From Euleptes europaea (taxonomy: Eukaryota; Chordata; Lepidosauria; Squamata; Sphaerodactylidae), in contig NC_079315.1 in NCBI RefSeq assembly GCF_029931775.1, forward strand, positions 115,440,274 through 115,504,273: 64,000 nucleotides of DNA. Reading direction: 5' to 3'. Within the stretch, counting starts at the first letter, position 1. Every line of letters starts with the position of its first letter. The translations under genes and the position numbers were made by a program. The notes under the pieces are model-generated. The model was not told the DNA's origin and made no database searches. It worked only from the letters and a program-made list of their open reading frames with translations. Below, in pieces: positions 23,101-31,159 of the stretch.

Positions 23101-23185
23101 GCCACCCTACTGAAGTGGCCAGTGTGAACTCACCTGTCTTCCAGATGCAGAGCTGAAATATCAGGAAGAAGGCAGGGCCCTTCAT
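14434..23185 (-). CDS. SIGLEC15: SIGLEC15, sialic-acid-binding Ig-like lectin 15 (tail incomplete)
   Basis: Three exons join in frame: 23185-23134 (signal peptide), 20022-19639 (V-set) and 14793-14434 (C2-set, stalk and membrane segment), giving 265 residues before the cytoplasmic tail. SIGLEC15 is a type I membrane lectin of myeloid cells and osteoclasts that binds sialylated glycans and pairs with the adaptor DAP12. Its diagnostic features are present: the V-set motif FCRVEFSGDVHDKYESR with the sialic-acid arginine at residue 123, the segment LTHDGRYTCTAENSLGR, and a lysine (residue 249) inside the membrane helix for DAP12. The human protein has about 21 more residues between signal peptide and V-set than this joined reading. 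The tail exon or exons should lie below 14434; only a 31-bp candidate was found. Confidence 0.93.
14961..15350 (+). mobile_element. 5S-SINE split by a fold-back MITE
   Basis: Parts 14961-14998 and 15161-15350. Confidence 0.85.
14999..15160. mobile_element. Fold-back MITE (GGCGCCTTCACAC ends)
   Basis: Imperfect palindrome: GCGCCTTCACACGTGCTGAA ... GCATGTGTGAAAGCACCC, with repeated GTGCATT motifs inside. Confidence 0.85.
15359..15690 (+). mobile_element. CORE/MIR-like SINE with TTC tail
   Basis: Full-length; tail from about 15645. Confidence 0.9.
15685..15790 (-). mobile_element. 5S-SINE, partial
   Basis: Reverse 5S-like head region. Confidence 0.8.
15872..16075 (+). mobile_element. 5S-SINE
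   Basis: AAGCTAAGCAGGGACAGACC and GGTTAGTACTTGGGTGGGAG match the 5S rRNA internal-promoter region; full-length. Confidence 0.92.
16503..16798 (+). mobile_element. Sauria SINE
   Basis: Full-length: GTGGTGCAGAGTGCAAGCTG head to GGTGCTTGCACAGGGGACC tail. Nested in insertion A. Confidence 0.93.
16808..17040 (-). mobile_element. tRNA-headed SINE
   Basis: Reverse full-length copy nested in fold-back insertion A. Confidence 0.9.
17077..17104. repeat. (CA)n microsatellite
   Basis: About 14 units in insertion A. Confidence 0.95.
17515..17697 (+). mobile_element. 5S-SINE
   Basis: Slightly truncated head, abutting insertion A. Confidence 0.88.
17800..17928 (-). mobile_element. GGTTGCCA MITE, partial
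   Basis: Reverse, cut at 17928. Confidence 0.85.
18000..19332. mobile_element. Fold-back Penelope-like insertion B in a GGTTGCCA MITE
   Basis: The insert has inverted arms at about 18036-18272 and 19093-19332, a left extension of ~36 bp beyond the right arm, and a hammerhead-like core at 18810-18840. The 13-bp AACCTCCAGGTAC occurs on both sides (17987-17999 and 19333-19345), and the interrupted MITE continues at 19346-19531. The Penelope-like call is an inference from inverted repeats with a one-sided extension, the long target duplication and the ribozyme-like core. No reverse transcriptase is visible. Confidence 0.7.
18810..18840 (+). ncRNA. Hammerhead-ribozyme-like core
   Basis: CTGAAGA, one T, a 6-bp stem GCCGGC/GCTGGC around a 7-nt loop, then GAAA. 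This is the catalytic-core layout of hammerhead ribozymes with one extra base before stem II. Stems I and III were not established. Confidence 0.5.
19639..20022 (-). CDS. SIGLEC15: SIGLEC15 V-set Ig exon
   Basis: A 384-bp exon in phases 1-1 between the acceptor cccttctag and the donor GATAG|GTGAGA. It encodes the ligand-binding V-set domain (about residues 24-145). Cysteines at 44, 75, 84 and 122 fit the extra-disulfide pattern of SIGLEC15. WSMHVPSEV at the start matches WSMQVPPEV of human SIGLEC15, and R123 in FCRVEF is the sialic-acid contact. The GC-rich codon use contrasts with the AT-rich intron beside it. Confidence 0.95.
20179..20723. mobile_element. Near-perfect palindromic insertion C with 14-bp target duplication
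   Basis: Arms 20287-20464 and 20546-20723 are 178 bp each and differ at about one base. Between them lie three extra copies of a 27-bp unit (20465-20545) whose first copy is the inner end of the left arm. AATTTTCAGATTAA flanks the insert at 20165-20178 and 20724-20737. A ~108-bp one-sided extension (20179-20286) recalls the other fold-back insertions here. It lies in SIGLEC15 intron 1. Confidence 0.8.
20438..20545 (+). repeat. 27-bp tandem repeat at the palindrome centre
   Basis: Four head-to-tail copies of a 27-bp unit containing TGTCCTTGAGTCCAATTGGG; the last ends in GGGTACCC at the palindrome axis. Confidence 0.9.
20738..21367. other. AT-rich intron sequence
   Basis: SIGLEC15 intron. The end TTTAATAAATAATTAAAAA near 21297-21317 may be a retroposon tail. 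Confidence 0.4.
21368..21580 (-). mobile_element. tRNA-headed SINE
   Basis: Reverse, full-length. Confidence 0.9.
21888..22335 (-). mobile_element. GGTTGCCA MITE interrupted by a 5S-SINE
   Basis: Parts 21888-21937 and 22164-22335. Confidence 0.85.
21938..22163 (+). mobile_element. 5S-SINE inside a GGTTGCCA MITE
   Basis: Full-length, ending CGACTTGAAGACACTTCACA. Confidence 0.92.
22396..22961 (-). mobile_element. GGTTGCCA MITE interrupted by insertion D
   Basis: Parts 22396-22592 and 22938-22961. Further pieces lie at 22336-22395 and 22962-23112. Confidence 0.85.
22593..22937. mobile_element. Fold-back insertion D in a GGTTGCCA MITE
   Basis: 345-bp insert between two copies of GTACCTGGAGGTT (22580-22592, 22938-22950), the same target as insertion B on the other strand. 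Inverted arms of ~60 bp lie at 22646-22707 and 22876-22936, and one side has a ~53-bp extension. No ribozyme-like core is left. Confidence 0.7.
23134..23185 (-). CDS. SIGLEC15: SIGLEC15 exon with start codon and signal peptide
   Basis: ATG at 23185 opens MKGPAFFLIFQLCIWKT, a hydrophobic signal peptide, and the exon ends with the donor ACAG|GTGAGT after one base of the next codon. An upstream in-frame ATG near 23265 would add a polar stretch before the hydrophobic core, so the inner ATG is preferred. A pyrimidine-rich acceptor-like site (catttcctccag) near 23275 suggests that this exon begins there and that an upstream non-coding exon exists. Confidence 0.8.
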
Positions 23186-23539
23186 CGCCGTGCCGTTCCC
23201 CTGCAGAACTAGTTTCTCGATCAGCGGATCCAGGCTTTGTCCACCGAAGAAGCACTTCCCATCCATGGACTGGAGGAAATGAGTGTGCACTGCTAGTCAA
23301 GGGAAGGACCCTTCGGTAAACTGTTTTGAGATCAGTGGAAAAGCTGCCGAGGATGGAAAAGGCGCCAGGCCCCCATTTCCTTCGCCACAAGTGCTGAAGC
23401 AACTGAGTTGTAAGCTGCACTGGAGGCTTTATTCTCCTTGGCTCCATTTTCTCCTGACAACAACCCTGTGTGGTAGGTTAGGCTGAGAGTGTGTGACTGC
23501 CCCAAGGAGACCCAGCAAGCTTCCATAGGGGATTCAGAT

Positions 23540-23765
23540 TTCATTTACTCTATTTAAATCCTGCCTTTCTCCCCACCGGGGGTCCAAAGCGGCTTATGGC
23601 ACTCTGCTCTCCTCCATTTTAACCTCACAACAGCCCTGGGAGGTAGGTTAGGCGGAGAGTGTGACCCAAGTTCACTCAACAAGCTTCCATGGCAGAGTGG
23701 GGATTCACACCTGGGTCTTCCAGACCTTAGTCCCACACTCTAACCCCTGTGCCATGTTGGCTGCC
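23540..23765 (-). mobile_element. Second MIR-like SINE type
   Basis: CAGCCCTGGGAGGTAGGTTA ... TCTAACCCCTGTGCCATGTT, reverse tRNA-derived SINE. Confidence 0.7.
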
Positions 23766-23984
23766 TTTAAAATACTCATGGTGATAGTGAATTAAAAACG
23801 GTGTGTGTGTCTGTGAGTATGTCTCTGCGAATAGTGGACTTGGACAGGAAGACCCAGGTTCAAATCTTCACTCAGCCACGAAGTTTATCGGTTGGCCTTT
23901 CACTCCCTTTCGTTCAGCCTCACCTAACCTACTTCACAGGGCTGCTGTGAGGAGGAAATGGTGCTAGAGGTCTATACAACAGAG

Positions 23985-24322
23985 TCAGTGTGGTGTAGTG
24001 GTTAAGAGCGGTGGTTTGGAGCAGTGGATGCTAATCTGGAGAACCGGGTTTGATTCCCCACTCCTCCACATGAGCGGCGGAGGCTAATATGGGGAACTGG
24101 ATTTGTTTCCCCGCTCCTACACACGAAGCCAGCTGGGTGACCTTGGGCAAGTCACAGCTCTCTTTGAGCTCTCTCAGCCCCACCTACCTCACAGGGTGTC
24201 TGTTGTGGGGAGGGGAAAGGAAGGTGATTGTAAGCCGGCTTGATTCTCCCTTAAGTGGTAGAGAAAGTCGGCATATAAAAACCAACTCTTCTTCTTCTTC
24301 TCCTCCTCCTCCTCCTCCTTTT
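23985..24322 (+). mobile_element. CORE/MIR-like SINE with TTC/TCC tail
   Basis: Full-length. Confidence 0.9.
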
Positions 24323-24577
24323 GGCTGCTAAGTCATTTTTAAGTGACTGGGCTGTCATGGGAGTGTGTTGGTTTTGTCCTTTGCACCGGTCCCCATGAAA
24401 GGAAACTGCAGGCTGTTGTGGAGTTAAGGCATTTGGTTTCCCCAGGAGAGGGCAGCGCGGCTCGAAGCAATAGTGAACTTAGATGCTGTGTCCGAATGAG
24501 GGCTGTTTCTTCCAAGACCTCTCCAAGAAGATGGGCTGTAGCAGCAGGGCAAGGACAGCTGATAAGGGGATGGAGAT

Positions 24578-24940
24578 AGGGTTGCCAGCTCTGGGTTGGG
24601 AAATACCTGGAGTTTTTTTGGGGGGGAGCCCGAGGAGGGCAGGGCTTGGCAAGGAGCTTCAATGGAGTATAATGCCCTAGAGCAGAGTTTCCCAAACTTT
24701 TTGAGTCGTGGAGCACTTTTCAGAAGAGAAATTCGTCACGGAGCACTAATTTTCACCTAGCACCTATATACTAAACCGAATGACAGTAGTATTTTTCTTT
24801 CCAGACTCTTCATGGAGCACCAGATGTTTTGTGGAGCTCCAAGTGCTCCTTGGAGCACAGTTTGGGAAACTCTGCCCTAGAGTTTGGGGAAGGTTTGGGG
24901 AGGGGAGTCACCTCAGTGGGCTATAATGCCATAGACATCA
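24578..24940 (-). mobile_element. GGTTGCCA MITE interrupted by a hAT MITE
   Basis: Parts 24578-24682 and 24875-24940. Confidence 0.82.
24683..24874. mobile_element. hAT MITE with perfect 8-bp duplication
   Basis: Ends CAGAGTTTCCCAAAC/GTTTGGGAAACTCTG; CCCTAGAG on both sides (24675-24682, 24875-24882). Confidence 0.93.
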
Positions 24941-24944
24941 GTGT

Positions 24945-25400
24945 TTGGCTCTCGTGGCCCTTTCTTGCATGCCCAGGGTAATGCCGATTGCCTCTTTGGG
25001 GTCAGGAAGCAATTTCCCTCCAGGCCAGGGATCCTGGAGGGTTTTCTTGGGGGGAAGGCATCTTCTGGGCATAGAGTAGGGGACACTGGGAGGATGGGGG
25101 GTGGTAGTTGTGAATTTCCTGCATTGTGCGGGGGGTTGGACTAGATGACTACGGTTGCCAACTACCAGATAGTAGCAGGACATCTCCTGCTAATTCAACT
25201 GATCTCCAGCTGATAGAGATCAAATCACCTGGAGAAAAATGGCCGCTTTGGCCATTGAACTCTATGGCATTGAAGTCCCTCCCCTCCCCAAACCCGCCCT
25301 CTTCAGGCTCCGCCCCCAAAATCTCCCGCCGGTTGCGAAGAGGGACCTGGCAACCCTATAGATGACCCTGGTGGTCCCTTCCAACTCTATGATTCTATGA
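24945..25400 (+). mobile_element. CR1 3' end split by a MITE
   Basis: CR1 tail 24945-25149, resuming at 25359-25400 (GATGACCCTGGTGGTCCC...). The GGTTGCCA MITE at 25150-25358 sits inside it with an 8-bp duplication. Confidence 0.88.
25150..25358 (+). mobile_element. GGTTGCCA MITE inside CR1, perfect 8-bp duplication
   Basis: 209 bp; TAGATGAC at 25142-25149 and 25359-25366. Confidence 0.94.
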
Positions 25401-25430
25401 TCACCGCTGTGGGAGATGATGGACACAATA

Positions 25431-25636
25431 GGGTTGCCAACCACCAGGTGAGGCCTGGTGATCTCCCGGAATTCCAGCCAATCTCCAGCCGATAGAGATC
25501 AGTTCCCTTGAAGAAAACAGCTGCTTTGAAGGGCATTATACCCCACTGAGATCCCTCCTGTCCCCAACCCATGCCCTTTTCAGGATCCACTCCCAGGTTT
25601 CCAGGAAATTCCCACCATAGAGTTGGCAACCCTATG
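25431..25636 (+). mobile_element. GGTTGCCA MITE, variant
   Basis: Starts AGGGTTGCCAACCACC, ends GAGTTGGCAACCCTA. Confidence 0.88.
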
Positions 25637-25736
25637 GACACTGCCTCTTTTGACCAGTACTGCTGCGAGTCGGTTGGATCTGGGTTACTCAACATGATCC
25701 TGGCCAGGGGTAGCCAAGACAAAGATAACACATGTA

Positions 25737-25947
25737 TAGGGTTGCCAGGTCCCTCTTCGCTGCCGGCGGGAGATTTGGGGGGTTGGAACCTGAGGAGGGC
25801 GGGGTTTGGGGAGGGGAGGGACTTCAATGCCATAGAGTCCAATTGCCAAAGCAGCCATTTTTTCTCCAGGGGAACTGATCTCTATCGGCTGGAGATCAGA
25901 TGAATTAGCAGGAGATCTCCTGCTACTACCTGGCAGTTGGCAACCCT
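25737..25947 (-). mobile_element. GGTTGCCA MITE
   Basis: Full-length reverse copy. Confidence 0.92.
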
Positions 25948-26559
25948 GCACGTGCATCTTGTCTGGGTTGACAACGCATCTTGAACAGGCCCTCCTTAAC
26001 CTTTCGGCTCCAAGCGGTGACTTGCGTCCTACTTCTCCTCCTGCTTTTCCTGCTCCGTCTCCACACCAATTTTATATTTTAGCAGCGGTTGCTGCTCTGT
26101 TGATACAGAGCCTGCCCTGCCCTGCTTTGCAGGGTGCCAAGCCCTCAAGTGTAGACTCGGAGTACTTTTGCGTTCTATAAAAACCCGTCTGGCCGTTTGC
26201 GGGAGCAGCTGAGGTTGAATCAGAAGGGCCAGTGGAATTTTCCCCGCTGGGATCGCTCCAGGCAGCAGGAAATGGCCCTCCAGCTGTGCCGAGCCGCGGG
26301 CGGAAAGCCTTCCTCGCAAGGTGCAAACTGCCCACCTTCCTCTTGTATCTGACCCCCTGCGCACCCCGAGAAACGTTAAAAGGGAACAATATGGGGCTGC
26401 TCAGGATTATAAGGCCTGTTGAGGAGCACCCTGTCTCGGGTTAGCTATGGAACATCTGAGCTGCCTGGGAAGCTCTCGGGTGTCTTTCTGGCCAGTTTTT
26501 CTTAGGCCTTGAATAAAGTTTTTATCATGCTGGCTGGCAAGGCTGAAGTGGGGTTACTG
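25948..26559. other. Sequence without recognised repeats
   Basis: Between SIGLEC15 and SLC14A1; relatively GC-rich, open frames on both strands but no recognised domain. Confidence 0.4.
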
Positions 26560-26675
26560 TAATGTATGGGACTCCATCCCCAAATCCCTGGAATTAACAG
26601 CTCATCCCTACTACAGAGATCAGTTCCCCTGGGGAACATGGATGCTTTGGAGGGTGGACTCTGTGACATTGGACC
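26560..26675 (+). mobile_element. GGTTGCCA MITE piece
   Basis: Middle part only. Confidence 0.65.
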
Positions 26676-27419
26676 TAGGGATGCCAACCTCCAGGTGATG
26701 CAACACCGGTTAAGGAATTATTCAGTACGCAGCCACCAATATAATTAATTCAAACACACTTTACTATTCTTGAAGAACAACCTTAATATTCATACGACAT
26801 GCGAGATAAACCACCATACAATTATGTAAAGAATTATTCCTTTTGATGTATAACAAACGATACCTTGAAAAAACAGTTATTCAAAATTATAGGATAATGT
26901 AAACGCATGGAAAAAGAATACTCTTGTGATAGAGCATACTCTCACAGTCCCGTCTTGTCCAGTGGAACAAGATATCCCATAAACAAAAAGGATCCAAATT
27001 GGTTACATACAAACTGAAAACACTGTCCAAATATTTCTCTCTGTGATTCAATAAGAGTTCATAAATATTGTTATATTGTATATGATTGTTAGAAATTGAT
27101 AAAGTTAGAATACATAATAGAATTTGAGAAGAATTCCTTTTGAATGTGATACAGTGTTTTGCCTATACTGGCTTTTGTATACCTGTTTAAGTATACAGGT
27201 GTTTGTTTTCTGTTACAACCTCCAGGTACTAGCTGGAGATCTCCTGCTATTACAATTGGTGTCCAGCCGATAGAGATCAGTTCACCTGGAGAAAATGGCC
27301 ACTTTGGCAATTGGAATCTATGGCATTGAAGTCCCTCCCTTCCCCAAACCCCATCCTCCTCAGGCTCCGCCCCCCAAAAAACTCCTGCCAGTGGTGAAGA
27401 GGGATGTGGCAAACCTAGT
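26676..27419 (+). mobile_element. GGTTGCCA MITE interrupted by insertion E
   Basis: Parts 26676-26696 and 27217-27419; another partial copy follows to 27569. Confidence 0.82.
26697..27216. mobile_element. Insertion E at the same MITE site
   Basis: 520-bp AT-rich insert flanked by AACCTCCAGGT (26686-26696) and AACCTCCAGGTAC (27217-27229). Its right end (AGGTGTTTGTTTTCTG) resembles the outer ends of insertions B, D and G. Long arms are not obvious. Confidence 0.6.
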
Positions 27420-27569
27420 GATAGAGATCATTTCCCCTGGAGAAAATGGCTGCTTTTGCCATTGGACTCTATGGCATTGAAATCCCTCCCCTGTCTAAAC
27501 CCCACCCTCCTCAGGCTCCGCCCCAAAAATCTCCAGGTATTTCTCAACCCTGGAGCTGCCAACCCTATT

Positions 27570-27758
27570 GATTCCCCCACTCCTTCGCATGAAGCTTGGT
27601 GGGTGACCTTGGGCCAGTCACAGTTCTCTCCAAACTCTCGCAGCCCCACTTACCTCTCAAGGTGTCTGTTGTGGGGAGGGGAAGGTGATTGTGATTGTAA
27701 GCCACTTTGAGACTCCTGAAGGTAGGGAAAAGAGGGGTATAAAAACCAACTCTTCTTC
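27570..27758 (+). mobile_element. CORE/MIR-like SINE 3' part
   Basis: Lacks the tRNA head; preceded by a MITE piece. Confidence 0.85.
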
Positions 27759-27764
27759 AAACAG

Positions 27765-28205
27765 AAATGTACGGAAAGGGGTATTGTCTGAAATTGTGCA
27801 TCAGTACCACCGCCCGAGTCTTTGGCTCTGTATATCGTTGCAACATGTCACATTATATTGTTGAGAAGGTCATTGCTCTCTCTCTTTTTCTGTTTATGTG
27901 TAGATTTAGAAGTCTAGCTTTTTGGGAAGGGGTAGAGGTTGTAGCACGTTTGGAGCGAACTATCTTAAAATGCCATCTCCTTGGTTCGATATGTAAGCTC
28001 CACTTCTGTGAGGCAATCCAGATGTTTTCCATGAGAAAGAAGACCGTGGAAGACATTTCTGGTTTCATAAGAGATGGAACAGACATTTCCCAAAATGGCA
28101 GCAGTTTTTGGAGTTCAAAACAGAAAGAAAGGACAGTCCAGCAGCCTGTGAGTTTTGTCTACAGTTTCTTTGATGAACGGTATTTATTTATTTTTTAAAT
28201 CCACA
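27765..28205 (+). other. 143-codon open frame, probably chance
   Basis: Unbroken from 27767 to 28198, no recognised domain, no obvious repeat. Cysteine- and phenylalanine-rich composition argues against a real protein. Confidence 0.2.
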
Positions 28206-28227
28206 CAAGAACACATTAACTTGAAAC

Positions 28228-28438
28228 AATGAAGCTGCCTTCTACTGAATCAGACCCTTGGTCCATCAAAGTCAGTATTGTCTACTCAGACCGGCAGCGG
28301 CTCTCCAGGGTCTCAGGCAGGGGTCTTTCACATCACCCAATTGCCTAGTCCCTTTAATTGGAGATGCTGGGGATTGAACCTGGGACCTTCTGCATGCCAA
28401 GCAGAGGCTCTACCATTGAGCCACAGCCCCTCCCTAAA
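28228..28438 (-). mobile_element. tRNA-headed SINE
   Basis: Reverse, full-length. Confidence 0.9.
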
Positions 28439-28510
28439 GCCCCAGCCCCTCCCTAGCTTCTGAGATCTGAGGAGATCTGGCTATCCTGGCCTATCCAGGT
28501 GAGGGCCCAC
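28439..28510 (-). mobile_element. 5S-SINE fragment
   Basis: Reverse head region. Confidence 0.7.
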
Positions 28511-29667
28511 TACCTGCTCTCAAAATCTTAACTGTGCCCGCAAGTTGGGGACTCCCATATTGCATTACCCTTCCTTGTTCTGCCAAGGGATTTTTTGATC
28601 GGTTGCACCTGGAGAGTTCTGTGCTGGGAACTCAGTTCCTGGGCACAATCTGGATCAGGACCGTGGTACCTGAGGAGAGGAGAATTCAGTCTTTCTCTGT
28701 GCCATTTTTTCCAATCAGAAATGTGTGGGAAGTTGGAAGTGGAGGAGTTTGCACTTCTCTTAGCTTCAGACGGAAACAACGGAGAGACAGACAGATAGGG
28801 CAGGACCTGTGAATCCCATCCTTTCTCTACTCCACGGCTATCCCTTTGGTGTGTAGATTAATACTCTCAGGGAATCTTCCTTCCTTCCATCTGATACCTT
28901 CTCTCTTTCTTCTCCTTCTACCAAGACAGCAGGGCACGATTCCTGCATCTCCATCCATCCTAGTTTAGCGTGTTAGTTTCCACTATAATCTGTCTAGAAT
29001 GGAGTTCCTTACGATAACAGACTCATGTTAGCTTATAAAAAGAGTACAGAACCCATGTGTAAGAAGGGAGCCCGGGATATGCGCCAAGCTCTTCAGCATT
29101 AAATCATTGTCTGGAAGATCAGCTTTGTGAACCTGATCTGTGCCATAGGTACAAACAAAAAGAGTGGGAGATAAAATCAGCGAACAAGTTATCAAAGGAC
29201 TAATACAAAATAGGATACTTTCAGGTAAAATATCTGTTTATATTTATAGCCCGCCATATCCCATCGACTTAGCTTGGACCAGGGCATAGCTTTGGCATCT
29301 ATTTCATCTTCTCCCCCTAGAATGTACAAATCCAGAATGGAGAAGAGAGTGTCTTTGAGCATGTGCAGAGTTCTTCACCAAGTGTGGGTACTGCTGAGCA
29401 CTTAACACAGATGGGCTGTGCCTTAATTGTTAAGAAATCCTCCGGGTCCTTCACCCTCGCTGGATTCTACTTTCAAGAAGACAGACTATAAAATACTGGA
29501 GTTAGCCCACTCTGACCTTCACTTTCTCTGTTACAGGCAATCTAACATTCCTAGTGCACAAAATAAATATTTGTAAAATATTCTCCCCATATATGCTTCG
29601 TCCCCACTGCTTGATATTAAAAAAAAAAAAACAATTGGATGTACTCCCAGGGATGGCTGTCTGTATT
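28511..29667. other. Intergenic sequence without recognised features
   Basis: Between SIGLEC15 and SLC14A1; no repeat family recognised. The polyadenylation site of SLC14A1 was not found here. Confidence 0.45.
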
Positions 29668-29879
29668 CTTAGAATAGCCAACCTCCAGGTAATAGCTGGA
29701 GATCTCCTGCTACTACAGCTGATCTCCAGCTGATAGAGATCAGTTCACCTGGAGACAATGTCCGCTTTGGCAATTGGACTCTATGGCATTGAAGTCCCTC
29801 CCCTCTCCAAACCCCACCCTCCTCAGGCTCTGCCCCAAAAACCTCCCGCCAGTGGTGAAGAGGGACCTGGCAACCCTAT
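29668..29879 (+). mobile_element. GGTTGCCA MITE
   Basis: Nearly full-length. Confidence 0.9.
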
Positions 29880-30074
29880 GTATTCTTGGAAACTGCTTTA
29901 GCCTGGGGAGGGGCGGGGGTTGAAAGAATGTCTTGTCTTGTAAAATGACGCCCCCATGCAGGGTTTGGCTCCAAAACAAAATGGTGCCTTGCAGAAGTAA
30001 GGGCCCCCTCTTTATGGGGCACAAGCATTTAGGCCATGACACACACACACAAAAAATATATATCAAAAGATAGA

Positions 30075-30385
30075 AATCATAAGAACATAAGAAAAGCCCT
30101 GCTGGATCAGACCAAGGCCCATCAAGTCCAGCAGTCTGTTTACACAGTGGTCAACCAGGGGCCTCCAGGAAGCCTACAAACAAGACGACTGCAGCAGTAT
30201 TTTCCTGCCTGCATTCCCCAGCACCTAATATAATAGGCCTGCTCCTCTGATCCTGGAGAGAATGGGTCTGCATCATGACTAGTATCCATTTTGACAAGTA
30301 GCCATGGATAGCCCTCTCCTCCATGAACATGTCCACTCCCCTCTTAAAGCCTTCCAAGTTGGCAGCCATCACTGCATCCTGGGAA
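30075..30385 (-). mobile_element. CR1-type tail
   Basis: Begins ATAAGAACATAAGAAAAGCC and runs to GGCAGCCATCACTGCATCCT; reverse of the 3229-3548 family. Confidence 0.88.
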
Positions 30386-30465
30386 ACCCTGTTTTGTACT
30401 TCATAGCATTTCTATTCCCCCGTTTCCTTATAAGTCACATAACAAGCAAGCTCTTTGCCACAGTA

Positions 30466-30671
30466 GGGTTGCCAACCTCCAGGTAATCGCAGAACATCTC
30501 CTGCGATTACAACTGATCTCCAGCCGATAGAGATCAGTTCACCTGGAGAAAATGTTCGCTTTGGCAATTGGACTCTATAGCATTGAAGTCCCCCCTCTCC
30601 AAACCCCACCCTCCTCAGGCTCCACCCCAAAAACCTTCTTCCAATGGTGAAGAGGGACGTGGTAACCCTTG
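30466..30671 (+). mobile_element. GGTTGCCA MITE
   Basis: Full-length, about 310 bp beyond the SLC14A1 stop, so possibly in its 3' UTR. Confidence 0.9.
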
Positions 30672-30979
30672 GCCACACCCAGACTAAAATTCCATAGGGT
30701 CAATGCAAAAACAATTCGGGACTGGATTACCAGCTCACTATCTTGGAGTGAAACCCTCATTTTCTCAGAAGCGGTGTCTAATTATCCCGGTGTATACAAG
30801 AGTTCCTTCATATCTGACTGAAGTATTTGTTGAATTCTGATTCTTCCTGGTCTGAGGGAAGGTATTTACAATACAGAATGGACGTGAAGGTCCCTGAAAA
30901 CTGACCAGCTTGGTTTTCATCCAGGAAGAGTGCATGATGCTTCAGTCATAGCGGTGGGAAAAAGCCGGGGGTTTCGCCA

Positions 30980-31159
30980 TTACACTTTGCAAGTGGATTT
31001 CGGTTGCTTTCCCTTTCCGGCCAAGTAGTAGGCCCGGTTGGCTTCGGGGTAGGTGACTTTGGAGAGAGGCAGTTTGTAGATGCCATCGTTGTTGGTGGTG
31101 AGAAGCAGGAAGGTGAGAGAAGACAGACAGAAAGCCCAGGTCCCCAACGGCAGGCCAAA
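30980..31159 (-). CDS. SLC14A1: SLC14A1 last exon
   Basis: 180 bp, residues 393-451 and TAA. Starts [14 protein letters not shown], the second signature, in which the expected proline of LPxxTxPF is alanine (codon GCT). It ends [19 protein letters not shown] and a short basic tail. The 320-bp intron before it is mostly one GGTTGCCA MITE. Confidence 0.96.
   Translation of the reverse strand, partial: FGLPLGTWAFCLSSLTFLLLTTNNDGIYKLPLSKVTYPEANRAYYLAGKGKQPKSTCKV

Noticed and set aside
23554-23736. Minus-strand open frame as an exon
   Set aside because: It lies wholly in a SINE.
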